DNA of 64,000 bases from SHYR01 sp036013055 (GTDB lineage Bacteria; Chloroflexota; Dehalococcoidia; UBA2979). A model generated the notes under the pieces. It had not been told where the DNA came from and searched no databases. It worked only from the letters and a program-made list of their open reading frames with translations. Each line of letters begins with the position of its first letter. The first letter of the stretch is position 1. The translations under genes were made by a program, and so were the position numbers. The stretch is from assembly GCA_036013055.1 (NCBI GenBank), contig DASCQM010000014.1:1-64000 (forward strand). The letters are read 5' to 3'. Shown piece by piece: positions 1 through 7,719 of the stretch.

Positions 1-110
<110 letters not shown>

Positions 111-161
111 CAACAACCACACCGACTAGCTGAGACCAGATGACGACAGGAGGGTGCTTCG

Positions 162-323
162 ATGGCCAAGGGTGACCGACAGTTCATCACGCTCGCATGC
201 GGCGACTGCCGCGAGCGGACGTACACGACCAAGAAGAACCGCCGTAACGACACCGACCGCATCGAACTGCGGAAGTACTGCCCGCGTTGCCGCGAGCACA
301 AAGTGCATCGCGAGACGCGCTAG
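162..323 (+). CDS. rpmG: 50S ribosomal protein L33
   Basis: This 53-residue protein of the large ribosomal subunit starts MAKGDRQFITLACGDC and ends HKVHRETR. Two CxxC pairs (CGDC near residue 13 and CPRC near residue 41) form the four-cysteine zinc ribbon of the zinc-containing (C+) L33 type, so this copy should bind zinc. A GGAGG sequence lies about 8 bases before the ATG. It sits between tuf and secE, its usual place, and is probably co-transcribed with both. Its length is normal for the family. Confidence 0.95.
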   Translation: MAKGDRQFITLACGDCRERTYTTKKNRRNDTDRIELRKYCPRCREHKVHRETR

Positions 324-344
324 CGCGCTCCGAGAAGGATCACC

Positions 345-653
345 ATGGGTCGAGCATCTCGACGCGCTCAGGAACGGGCCGACCGCCGCCAGAAGCGGCA
401 GCAGGCAGCGCCTGCACGCCCACCGGCATCGACCCCGGCCGTCACCGAGGGCAGTGGGGCCCGCGGCTCGCTGCTGCGTCCGCGCTGGCTGCTCGACATC
501 ATCAGCGAACTGCGCAAGGTCACCTGGCCTACCCGTCAGGAGACCGCGCACCTTACGCTAGTAGTGATCATCGTCTCGATCCTCTTTGGCATCGTCCTCG
601 GCAGTGCCGACCTCGGCTTCAGCTGGCTGATTGAAAACACGATCCTGCGCTAA
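345..653 (+). CDS. secE: Preprotein translocase subunit SecE
   Basis: SecE is the small membrane subunit of the SecYEG protein-export channel. The 102-residue product has a basic, Ala/Pro-rich cytoplasmic N-terminus of about 45 residues, then the family hallmark region ELRKVTWPTRQET (about 54-66), which lies on the membrane surface, and one transmembrane helix (about 69-90). This is the single-helix form found in most bacteria, with an extended N-terminus. The ATG follows an AGAAGGA ribosome site. It lies between rpmG and nusG, as in most bacteria. Confidence 0.95.
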   Translation: MGRASRRAQERADRRQKRQQAAPARPPASTPAVTEGSGARGSLLRPRWLLDIISELRKVTWPTRQETAHLTLVVIIVSILFGIVLGSADLGFSWLIENTILR

Positions 654-660
654 CCCGCGG

Positions 661-676
661 GAAGGAGACTCCCCTG
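661..676 (+). promoter_or_regulatory. Strong ribosome binding site in front of a CTG codon (nusG)
   Basis: GAAGGAG at 661-667 is followed after 6 bases by CTG at 674. It starts 7 bases after the secE stop codon, where a ribosome site would be expected in this tight operon. No ATG, GTG or TTG in any frame lies at a useful distance, so CTG is the best candidate start for nusG. Confidence 0.6.
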
Positions 677-1336
677 ACGAATCTCACAACCAACGACGAC
701 GAAGCCGCGGTCTCGCCTGACGTCGAGACGCCCGCCGGCGACGCGCTGCTCGCGACCAGCGAGGAGAGCGGCGCCGAGGCGGAAGCACCGGTGCCCGATG
801 ACGGGCGCGCGTGGTACATCGTCCAGACCTACTCGGGCTACGAGAACAAGGTGAAGACGAACCTCGACCAGCGCATCCTCTCGATGGACATGAACGACCG
901 CATCTTCCAGGTCGTGATCCCGATCGAAGAGGAAATCGAGATCCACCAGGGTCAGCGCAAGACCGTACAGAAGAAGATGTTCCCCGGATACGTCTTCGTT
1001 CAGATGGTGATGAGCGACGACTCCTGGCACGTGGTACGCAACACGCCCGGTGTCACTGGCTTTGCCGGCAGCACCGCCGAGGACCGCTCCAAGCCCACCC
1101 CGCTCGACGACGAAGAGGTGGGTCGCATCCTGCGTCAGATGCAGACGTCGCAGCCGCGCGTCAACATCGGCTTCAAGGTCGGCGAGTCGGTGCGCGTCAC
1201 GGACGGCCCCTTCGCGGACTTCCTTGGCACCGTCGATGAAATCAACCTGGACAAGGGCAAGGTCCGCGTCCTGATCACGATGTTCGGTCGCGAGACGACC
1301 GTCGAAATGGACTTCCTTCAGGTGGAGAAGCAGTAG
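674..1336 (+). CDS. nusG: Transcription termination/antitermination factor NusG, probable CTG start
   Basis: NusG binds RNA polymerase and links it to Rho and to the ribosome. The core begins WYIVQTYSGYENKVKTNL (NGN domain), and the C-terminal KOW domain carries VGESVRVTDGPFADFLGTV. The first usual start is GTG at 791, only seven residues before the core, and it has only a weak GGAAG in front. The frame is open back to 635. A CTG at 674 lies 6 bases after a clear GGAG (664-667), and the 40 codons up to and including GTG 791 have mostly G or C at the third position. I therefore favour a 220-residue protein with an acidic, Ala-rich N-terminal tail; the conservative alternative is 181 residues from 791. 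The family call is certain, the start is not. Confidence 0.93.
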   Translation: MTNLTTNDDEAAVSPDVETPAGDALLATSEESGAEAEAPVPDDGRAWYIVQTYSGYENKVKTNLDQRILSMDMNDRIFQVVIPIEEEIEIHQGQRKTVQKKMFPGYVFVQMVMSDDSWHVVRNTPGVTGFAGSTAEDRSKPTPLDDEEVGRILRQMQTSQPRVNIGFKVGESVRVTDGPFADFLGTVDEINLDKGKVRVLITMFGRETTVEMDFLQVEKQ

Positions 1337-1418
1337 CGCAAGACCACCGTACAGAGCGACGTCGCAACGCCGCCAGCGGCACCCGCGACGACAGTAGATC
1401 GAAAGTAGATGAGGACTG

Positions 1419-1883
1419 ATGGCTAAGAAGGTACGAACGGTACTGACGCTGCAAATTCCCGCCGGGCAGGCGAATCCTGCTCCTCCGGTCGGCACGGCGC
1501 TGGGCCCGCACGGCATCAACATCATGGATTTCTGCAAGGCGTACAACGAACGTACGTCGAGCCAGGCAGGGCAGGTGATCCCCGCCCAGATCACGATCTT
1601 CGAGGACCGCTCCTTCGCGTTCATCCTCAAGACGCCGCCGGCCTCCGACCTGCTGCGCAAGGCAGCCGGCATCACGCTCGGCTCGTCGGGCATCGACAAG
1701 GGCCAGATGCCGACCGCCCCCGGCGGGCAGGAGCTCCAGTTCGGCCCGGTTGGCTCCGTGACGCAGACGCAGGTGCGCGAGATCGCGACGACGAAGCTGC
1801 CCGACCTGAACACCAACGACATCGACCAGGCGATGAAGATCATCGAGGGCACCGCGCGCTCGATGGGGATCGAGGTCAACTGA
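1419..1883 (+). CDS. rplK: 50S ribosomal protein L11
   Basis: L11 is part of the GTPase-associated centre of the large subunit and binds the 23S rRNA region contacted by elongation factors. The 154-residue product shows the proline-rich N-terminal domain (LQIPAGQANPAPPVGTALGP) and the RNA-binding C-terminal domain ending in a helix with DLNTNDIDQAMKIIEGTARS. A GAGG site lies 6 bases before the ATG. Its stop overlaps the start of rplA by one base (TGATG), which suggests coupled translation. The length is slightly above the usual 141 residues. Confidence 0.97.
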   Translation: MAKKVRTVLTLQIPAGQANPAPPVGTALGPHGINIMDFCKAYNERTSSQAGQVIPAQITIFEDRSFAFILKTPPASDLLRKAAGITLGSSGIDKGQMPTAPGGQELQFGPVGSVTQTQVREIATTKLPDLNTNDIDQAMKIIEGTARSMGIEVN

Positions 1884-2599
1884 TGGCGAAGACTGGCAAG
1901 CGCGTCACCGCACTGCGTGAGCGCGTCGACCCCGACCGTATCTACGAGCCGACGGAAGCAGTCGCTCTCGTCAAAGAGACCGCGACCGCGAAGTTCGACG
2001 AGACCGTCGAGCTGCACCTCAACACCGGCCTCGACGGACGCCACGCTGACCAGCAGATCCGCGGCACCGTCGTCATGCCGCACGGACTCGGCCGCTCGAT
2101 GCGAGTCGCCGTCTTCGCCGAAGGCGAGGCCGTCGCGCTGGCGATCGAGGCCGGCGCCGATGAAGTCGGTGGCGATGACCTCGTTGAGCGCGTCGAGGGC
2201 GGCGAGCTCGACTTCGACGTCGTGCTCGCGCAGCGCGAGCTGATGGGCAAGGTCGGAAAGCTCGGTCGCGTGCTCGGCCCGCGAGGGCTGATGCCGAACC
2301 CGCGCGCGAACACCGTGCTTGAGACCTCGGACATTGCGCGTGGCGTGAAAGAGGCGAAGGCCGGGCGCGTCGAGTTCCGGCTCGACCGTACCAACCTGAT
2401 GCACTGCTCGATCGGCAAGGCTTCGTTCAGCGAAGAGAAGCTGGTGGAGAACCTCACATCGCTGATCGCCGAGATCGCGAAGGCGAAGCCGTCGGGGTCG
2501 AAGGGACAGTACATCCGCTCGGCGACGCTCAGTTCGACGATGGGCGCATCGATCACGGTCGACACCGCGTCGCTGATGTCGCTCGCGTCAGAGTCATAG
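1883..2599 (+). CDS. rplA: 50S ribosomal protein L1
   Basis: L1 binds 23S rRNA at the stalk that guides release of the exit-site tRNA. In many bacteria it also represses its own operon by binding the mRNA leader. The 238-residue protein has the usual two-domain pattern, with GLGRSMRVAVFAEGE in domain II, LGRVLGPRGLMPNPRANTV at the return to domain I, and ETLSSTMG-like sequence near the end. The start ATG overlaps the rplK stop. It is separated from rplJ by a 313-base leader, so expression of rplKA and rplJL can differ. Confidence 0.97.
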   Translation: MAKTGKRVTALRERVDPDRIYEPTEAVALVKETATAKFDETVELHLNTGLDGRHADQQIRGTVVMPHGLGRSMRVAVFAEGEAVALAIEAGADEVGGDDLVERVEGGELDFDVVLAQRELMGKVGKLGRVLGPRGLMPNPRANTVLETSDIARGVKEAKAGRVEFRLDRTNLMHCSIGKASFSEEKLVENLTSLIAEIAKAKPSGSKGQYIRSATLSSTMGASITVDTASLMSLASES

Positions 2600-2664
2600 A
2601 GCGGGCATCGCAACAGAGAACGAGTGAACAGGGAGCAGTCGTAGCGGCAGAGTCGCGGGCTGTG

Positions 2665-2670
2665 TAGTCT
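2665..2670 (+). promoter_or_regulatory. Possible -10 element for the rplJL leader
   Basis: TAGTCT fits the TANNNT pattern of -10 elements seen elsewhere in the window and lies just before the structured leader. I see no convincing -35 element, so this is tentative. Confidence 0.3.
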
Positions 2671-2676
2671 GGATAT

Positions 2677-2912
2677 GTAGACATCGCGCGTTCGCGAACG
2701 CGCACCGCCAGAGACCACGGGTCCCGCCATCGGTGGTGGGGTAATGGCCACAGGGTCGCCCGCGCAGGCAGGAACATGAGCACCGTCGTGGTAGCGCACT
2801 CGCGCTCCGATCACGAACGCTCACGTCCTCCCGCCTGGCGGAGAGGGCGTTTTTGATCTCCGAAGCGAGGTCGAACGCAGGAAATCGAAGACGAATCGAA
2901 TGAGGAGGGCGG
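2677..2912 (+). ncRNA. L10-type leader RNA of rplJL (probable)
   Basis: This untranslated region precedes rplJ. It contains a perfect 18-base inverted repeat (2686-2703), then a segment reading ACCGCCAGAGACC that resembles the conserved core of known L10 leaders, then a paired GGTCCC/GGTGGT-rich part, and a terminator-like hairpin at 2816-2854. In known L10 leaders the L10-L12 complex binds the RNA and lowers its own synthesis. I infer the same here from position and partial sequence resemblance; a covariance search was not possible. No convincing reading frame lies in this gap on either strand. Confidence 0.6.
2816..2854 (+). terminator. Attenuator-like hairpin in the rplJ leader
   Basis: AACGC pairs with GCGTT around an inner stem CCTCCCGCC/GGCGGAGAGG, and the 3' side runs directly into TTTTT. 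This is a terminator shape about 60 bases before rplJ, inside the leader rather than after a gene. That fits transcriptional attenuation of rplJL. Confidence 0.55.
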
Positions 2913-3455
2913 ATGCCCACCGAACGTAAGATCGAGCTGGTAGAGCAGATCAAGCAGTTGATCAGCGGCGCGGAGATCGCGATCGCCACGTCCTACCAGG
3001 GCATCGACGTCGATGAACAGACCACGCTGCGCACGGCGGTCCGCGAGGCGGGCATCCAGTTCCGCGTGGTGAAGAACACGCTGCTGCTGCGCGCGGCGGA
3101 CGACGCCGGCATGGAAGTCTACCGAGAGCTGGCAGACGGGCCGACTGCGCTCGTCATCGGCAACGACGATCCGGTGACGGCGGCGCGCGTGATCGCGACG
3201 TACATCAATGATCACCCGAATACACCCGTTGCGATTCGTAACGCGGTGCTGAACGGCGAACTCATCGACGCCGCGTACGTCAACGACCTGGCCACCGTGC
3301 CTCCACGAGACGAGCTGATCGCTCGCATCGCCGGTGGGCTCGTCGGTCAGATCACGCAGCTCGCCGGGCTGGTGCAGGCAACCACACGCGACTTTGCCGG
3401 GTTGATCGAGGCTCGTGCGAACCAATTGGAAGCGGAGGGCGGGTCGGCCGCGTAA
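2913..3455 (+). CDS. rplJ: 50S ribosomal protein L10
   Basis: L10 anchors the L7/L12 dimers to the ribosome and is the usual autoregulator of its own mRNA. The 180-residue product begins MPTERKIELVEQIKQLI, has FRVVKNTLLLRAADDAG typical of the rRNA-binding part, and a long C-terminal helix (about 140-175) that in the family carries L12 dimers. A GAGGAGG ribosome site stands 3 bases before ATG. The gene follows the structured leader and precedes rplL by 43 bases. Confidence 0.95.
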   Translation: MPTERKIELVEQIKQLISGAEIAIATSYQGIDVDEQTTLRTAVREAGIQFRVVKNTLLLRAADDAGMEVYRELADGPTALVIGNDDPVTAARVIATYINDHPNTPVAIRNAVLNGELIDAAYVNDLATVPPRDELIARIAGGLVGQITQLAGLVQATTRDFAGLIEARANQLEAEGGSAA

Positions 3456-3498
3456 GCGCCGAGCGCCACTGAATACGGGAATAGAAGGTAGGAACACT

Positions 3499-3879
<381 letters not shown>

Positions 3880-3932
3880 CCTCCTCCTCAGTTCAGGACG
3901 CGCCCGCCTCGGCAGGCGGCGTCTTCGACACA

Positions 3933-3971
3933 ACAGGCAACCCCGGCCGCAATGCGGCCGGGGTTGCCTGT
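3933..3971 (+). terminator. Strong hairpin after rplL
   Basis: An 18-base stem (3933-3950 with 3954-3971) closes on an AAT loop. It has no T-run after it, so it may end transcription with Rho or act as an RNA-stabilising 3' end. A smaller hairpin (CGCCT/AGGCG) precedes it near 3904-3917. Confidence 0.75.
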
Positions 3972-3988
3972 GTCCGTGTGACCTCTGG

Positions 3989-3994
3989 TACGCT
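3989..3994 (+). promoter_or_regulatory. -10 element of a leaderless gene
   Basis: TACGCT ends 6 bases before the GTG at 4001, and there is no Shine-Dalgarno sequence in the gap. The spacing would place the first transcribed base at or next to the start codon. Confidence 0.5.
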
Positions 3995-4000
3995 CGGCCC

Positions 4001-4564
4001 GTGGAATGCTTCCGTTGCGACAGGGAGGCGACGGCGGAGTGCCCCCGTTGCGGGGTGCTCTACTGTGACGACCACGGCGACGCTTTCTGCGAACGCTGCC
4101 AGGATCCCGCGCTCGCACTGCCCTCGTACCGCATCTACCGCGGCTCACTGCTCGCACTGCTCGGCGGCACCGTCTTCGCCGTCTGGCTACTGATTCGCCC
4201 GCCCGCAACGACCGACGCCGACAGCCCGCTGCCTGCGGCGCTCTCCGGCGTGATCGCGACCGCCACTGCGACAACCTCGCTGTCCGCGTCGCCGGTGACA
4301 CCAGTCGTCACAGCGACGCCTCAACCGACGGCAACGCCAACCGCGACGCCGGAACCGACCGCTGAGCCAACCGCCAGCCCCGCGAATCCGTCGTTCCGCG
4401 AGCACACGATTCGTGACGGCGACACGATCTTCTCGATCGCGCTCGAATACCTGCCCCGAGGCACCGATGTGCTCGACTTCGTCGAGACGCTGGTCGCGGT
4501 GAACGAACTCGGCGACGCGAACTCGATCGTGCTCGGCGCCGTACTGCAGATTCCATCCGAATGA
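4001..4564 (+). CDS. Zinc-ribbon (B-box-like) single-pass membrane protein with LysM domain
   Basis: The 187-residue protein starts with a Cys/His-rich module (MECFRCDREATAECPRCGVL and then YCDDHGDAFCERC), which looks like a B-box-type zinc finger and should lie in the cytoplasm. One transmembrane helix follows at about 49-65, then a long Thr/Pro/Ala-rich linker (about 68-128), then a LysM-like domain (HTIRDGDTIFSIALEYLP to LGAVLQIPSE). LysM domains usually bind peptidoglycan or other glycans outside the cell. So a cytoplasmic metal-binding head is tied to a cell-wall-binding tail; its job is unknown. The start is GTG, apparently leaderless. The stop overlaps the next gene. Confidence 0.75.
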   Translation: MECFRCDREATAECPRCGVLYCDDHGDAFCERCQDPALALPSYRIYRGSLLALLGGTVFAVWLLIRPPATTDADSPLPAALSGVIATATATTSLSASPVTPVVTATPQPTATPTATPEPTAEPTASPANPSFREHTIRDGDTIFSIALEYLPRGTDVLDFVETLVAVNELGDANSIVLGAVLQIPSE

Positions 4565-5028
4565 GCGACACACTGCTGTACGAGCACGTCGGTCACCGCG
4601 GTCGGGTGATCCGCAAGGCCCTGATGCATGGCCCGCTCGGCGTCTTCACGATCGGTGTCACTCTCTGGTTGGCGATCAGCGTGCTCGGTGGCAATCTCGG
4701 GGCGCTGTTCGGCTTCCTGATGATGGCGCTGATCAGTTTCGCCATTGGCCTCGAAGGGCTCGCCGCGCTGCGCGACCTGGTCGCGGTACCGGTAAGGAGC
4801 CGTGGCGAGATCCAGCGAGCGTGGTCAAAGGGGCGGTTCCTCTTCCTCGGCACGATTCACTACATCCTCGTCGAGAAGCGCGTATTCGAAGTCGAAGGTC
4901 ACGCCTTCAGCAGCGTTCAGGAAGGCAACGTCGTGGAACTCCAGCACTGGCCGCACACGAACGTCGTCGCCTCGATCCACCTCGTGGAAGAGGAACCTGA
5001 AGAGGAATTCCGCCCCAACTACAGATGA
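4561..5028 (+). CDS. Small membrane protein of unknown function
   Basis: The 155-residue product has two hydrophobic helices (about 26-46 and 48-68), followed by a soluble C-terminal half with an acidic end (EEEPEEEFRPNYR). I do not recognise a family. The start ATG overlaps the stop of the LysM gene (ATGA), and its own stop overlaps radC, so the three genes are likely one transcript with coupled translation. Codon use resembles the neighbours. Confidence 0.7.
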   Translation: MSDTLLYEHVGHRGRVIRKALMHGPLGVFTIGVTLWLAISVLGGNLGALFGFLMMALISFAIGLEGLAALRDLVAVPVRSRGEIQRAWSKGRFLFLGTIHYILVEKRVFEVEGHAFSSVQEGNVVELQHWPHTNVVASIHLVEEEPEEEFRPNYR

Positions 5029-5738
5029 CCGACGACGGCCCCACACCCACGTACCACGCTCGCGTCAGCGAGCTGCCCGAGGGCGAACGCCCGCGCGAGC
5101 GGCTCGAACGCCTCGGCCCGCAGGCGCTTGCCACCGCAGAGTTACTCGCGATCCTGTTGCGCACCGGCAGCTCCCGCGAGGACGTGCTGCAGCTCGCCTC
5201 TCGGCTGCTCAGCGAGCACGACGGTCTGCGCGGCCTCGCAGCAGCGGACCTTGCCACCCTCGCAGCCACGCACGGCCTCGGCGGCGCCAAGGGTTCGGCG
5301 ATCGCGGCCGCATTCGAGCTCGGCCGCCGGCTCGCGATCGAGGGCGACGGCAACCAACCCACGGTGACCAGCCCGCAGGACATCGCCCGCCTGCTACAGG
5401 CGGAGATGGAACTGCTCCAGCAGGAGGAGCTACGGGTGCTCGTGCTGGACACGAAACACCACGTGCTCGCCGCGCCGACACTCTACCGCGGATCCGTGAA
5501 CTCGGCACCCGCCCGCGTCGCGAAGATCTTCCGCGAAGCGGTTCGTCGCAACGCCACCGCCATCGCGATCGCGCACAACCACCCGAGCGGCGACCCGACG
5601 CCGAGCGGTGACGACATCGCGCTGACCGAGGCGGTGATCGCGGCGGGCGAACTGATCGACGTCAGCGTGCTCGACCACGTCGTCTTCGGGCACGGCCGCT
5701 TCGTCTCGATGCGCGAACAGCACCTGGGATTCGAATAG
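5025..5738 (+). CDS. radC: RadC-family JAB/MPN domain protein
   Basis: The 237-residue protein has the two RadC parts: an N-terminal helix-hairpin-helix-like region starting YHARVSELPEGERPRERLE, and a C-terminal MPN/JAMM metal-binding domain with HNHPSGDPTPSGDD near residues 184-197. The upstream Glu and the His-x-His plus Asp of the metalloprotease motif are present. RadC was once linked to DNA repair in E. coli, but its real role is unclear. It overlaps the preceding gene by 4 bases. Confidence 0.92.
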   Translation: MTDDGPTPTYHARVSELPEGERPRERLERLGPQALATAELLAILLRTGSSREDVLQLASRLLSEHDGLRGLAAADLATLAATHGLGGAKGSAIAAAFELGRRLAIEGDGNQPTVTSPQDIARLLQAEMELLQQEELRVLVLDTKHHVLAAPTLYRGSVNSAPARVAKIFREAVRRNATAIAIAHNHPSGDPTPSGDDIALTEAVIAAGELIDVSVLDHVVFGHGRFVSMREQHLGFE

Positions 5739-5790
5739 CGGCGCTCTGCTAAGCTTGACGCGCGCGGCGGCGGGCGGCGCGAGGCTAGCG

Positions 5791-6324
5791 ATGTACATCC
5801 TCGATCTGGTGATCGTCGCCGTAGTGGCGTGGTTCACCTTCTCCGCCTTCTCGCGCGGGCTGATCCGCGAGGTCGTCACCGGCATCGCCATGTTCGGTGG
5901 CGCAATCCTCGCCGGGCAGTTCTACGACGACCTTTCCGCCAACCTCTCGTTCGTCACCGATAACGAATCGGTGCTGAACTTCGCGTCGTTCGCGGCGATC
6001 TTCATCGGCATCCTCGTGCTCGGACAGATCGCGGCGATGTTCATGAAGCGGGTCGCTGCGCTGCTGATGCTCGGCCCGTTCGACCACCTCGGCGGGGCGC
6101 TGTTCGGCTTCCTCAAGGGCGTGGTGATCGTCGAGGTCGTACTGATCGTGGTCACCGCCTTCCCGCTCGCCACCAGTCTAACCACGGCCGTCGATCGCTC
6201 CACACTCGCGCCCGTCTTCCTCGATGGCGTGCCCGTGATGCTCGAGCTGCTTCCGGGCGAGTTCAGCGATGCCGTCGATGGCATCTCGAGTGCGGTGGGC
6301 AGCGTCACGACGCCGCCCTCATAA
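5791..6324 (+). CDS. CvpA-family membrane protein
   Basis: The 177-residue protein begins MYILDLVIVAVVAWFTFSAF, the typical opening of CvpA-like proteins, and has about four transmembrane helices (about 3-22, 28-45, 65-88, 105-127). The family is named for a gene needed for colicin V production in E. coli, but its general role is not settled. I chose ATG at 5791, with GAGG 8 bases upstream, over an earlier TTG at 5755, which would add residues outside the family pattern. A TAAGCT hexamer near 5751 may be its -10 element. Confidence 0.82.
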   Translation: MYILDLVIVAVVAWFTFSAFSRGLIREVVTGIAMFGGAILAGQFYDDLSANLSFVTDNESVLNFASFAAIFIGILVLGQIAAMFMKRVAALLMLGPFDHLGGALFGFLKGVVIVEVVLIVVTAFPLATSLTTAVDRSTLAPVFLDGVPVMLELLPGEFSDAVDGISSAVGSVTTPPS

Positions 6325-6333
6325 CGAATCCGG

Positions 6334-6339
6334 TACACT
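6334..6339 (+). promoter_or_regulatory. Possible -10 element for the HNH gene
   Basis: TACACT lies 34 bases before the GTG start at 6374 and fits the -10 pattern used in this genome. No clear -35 element is seen. Confidence 0.4.
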
Positions 6340-6373
6340 CTGCGGCAATTGGCGAACCGTCAGAGGGGGCGAG

Positions 6374-6934
6374 GTGGCCATTCACCGCAGCACGCTCGTG
6401 CTGAACCAGAACTACGAACCACTCAACGTGTGCTCAGTGCGTCGGGCGTTCGTGCTCGTCGATCGCGGCAAGGCCGACCTGCTCGAGGACGGCGAAGAGC
6501 AGATCCAGGGCATTGGCCGCACGTTCCCTCTCCCCTCGGTGATCCGCCTCAACCGGTACGTCAAACGCCCTCAACCGCGGCTGCGGTTCACCCGTCGCGA
6601 AGTCTTCGCTCGCGACCACCAGCGCTGCCAGTACTGCGGCACCGCTGAGCGCGACCTCACGCTCGACCACGTGGAGCCCCGCCACCGCGGCGGCAAGCAC
6701 GAGTGGGAGAACGTGGTCGCGGCCTGCCGTCGCTGCAACCACGCGAAGGCCGGGCGCTCACCGAAGGAGGCGGGCATGAAGCTGCTGACGCGTCCCGTCC
6801 GCCCGCGAGCGACGCCCGCGGCGATGTTCGGGCATCACCTGCAGCGCTACCGCGAGTGGGCACCGTTCCTCGTCGGCTGGCTGGACAGCGCGGCCCGGCG
6901 CGGCCTGCAGCTACAGGGTAGCGGCGGCGACTAG
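6374..6934 (+). CDS. HNH endonuclease family protein
   Basis: The 186-residue protein carries an HNH domain: CQYCG and CRRCNHAK supply two zinc-binding CxxC pairs, and LTLDHVEPRHRGGKHEWENVVAACRRCN contains the His-Asn-His catalytic pattern. The N-terminal part (VLNQNYEPLNVCSVRRAFVLVDRGKA) is the conserved opening of a widespread chromosomal HNH family whose biological role is unknown. The start is GTG at 6374 after AGAGGGGGCGAG; the frame remains open upstream but lacks family sequence. Its TAG stop is shared with the opposite-strand gene within one CTAG. Confidence 0.88.
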   Translation: MAIHRSTLVLNQNYEPLNVCSVRRAFVLVDRGKADLLEDGEEQIQGIGRTFPLPSVIRLNRYVKRPQPRLRFTRREVFARDHQRCQYCGTAERDLTLDHVEPRHRGGKHEWENVVAACRRCNHAKAGRSPKEAGMKLLTRPVRPRATPAAMFGHHLQRYREWAPFLVGWLDSAARRGLQLQGSGGD

Positions 6935-7647
6935 CCGAGGTCGCCCGAACGGCGATCCTCGATCAATGCGACGTCCGACATTCCGAGCTCGTCGCGCGCA
7001 CGCACCAACGACTCGAGGCACCCGCCGAGCGTGCCCCAGCCGGTCAGCCGCACCAGCTCCAGCACGGTCTCGCCGTGCTCGGCTGCGGAGGGAAGCTTCT
7101 CGACGAAGCTGCCCTTCAGGCCTTCCCACATCTGCTCGGGGTGCTGACTGGCGAAGCGCGCGTATTGCAGCGCCATGAACTTGTTGCCCTCGGAGCCGGA
7201 CTCTTCCCAACCCGCGGGGGGCTCCCTCAGAAGGTCCTTCAGGCCAGCGTGGCGCTGTTCTTGCTCCCACTGCTGGTCGAGGTCGAGCGAGGCGATCTGC
7301 ATCTCCGCCTCGGCCGAGAGCACCAGTTCGCGCAGCGCCTGCCGTAGCATCGGACCTTCACTCGGATCGTCCGACTCAGGGGGACGTACCGCCGGGTAGC
7401 GCTCAAGTCGCTGCCGCACGTGCTGCAACGCGACTGCGACGACATGCGGCAGCGCGTGCGTCGGCACGCCCTCGTGGACGACCACGTTGACCGTCGATGC
7501 GCCCTCGTCCCAGGCGATGTTGGAGATCGCGTTCATCTCAGCGGAATCGACCATCAATTCGCGATCGGCTTCGGCGCGCAGCCGCGCATCGATCTCCTCG
7601 TAGAGACCGTCGATCGCATCCCCAATGTCATGGCCGGCGATATTCAT
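6931..7647 (-). CDS. Conserved-looking soluble protein of unknown function
   Basis: The 238-residue product is soluble and acidic with no signal peptide or membrane helix. I do not recognise the family. It is predicted mostly helical, with a region rich in Gln, Glu and Trp near the centre (DLDQQWEQEQRHAGLKDLLR). Start ATG at 7647 has GGAGG 7 bases upstream; a longer frame to 7713 exists but lacks this signal. It is the last gene of a minus-strand series (phosphodiesterase to here), and its TAG stop overlaps that of the convergent HNH gene. Confidence 0.75.
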   Translation of the reverse strand: MNIAGHDIGDAIDGLYEEIDARLRAEADRELMVDSAEMNAISNIAWDEGASTVNVVVHEGVPTHALPHVVAVALQHVRQRLERYPAVRPPESDDPSEGPMLRQALRELVLSAEAEMQIASLDLDQQWEQEQRHAGLKDLLREPPAGWEESGSEGNKFMALQYARFASQHPEQMWEGLKGSFVEKLPSAAEHGETVLELVRLTGWGTLGGCLESLVRARDELGMSDVALIEDRRSGDLG

Positions 7648-7719
7648 TGGGTGCCTCCGTCGTGCGCACTGAGCGGCGTCAACTGTACCGCGAGTCGCGC
7701 TTGGGGGCGGCACCCACCA

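Noticed and set aside
650..2404. Long minus-strand open frame of 584 codons antisense to nusG-rplK-rplA
   Set aside because: It mirrors three well-recognised plus-strand genes, has no family resemblance and arises from the high GC content of the third codon position.
3415..3498. Upstream extension of rplL overlapping rplJ
   Set aside because: L7/L12 begins at the MATKIEDALDII start with its own ribosome site; the extension is Arg-rich and unlike the family.
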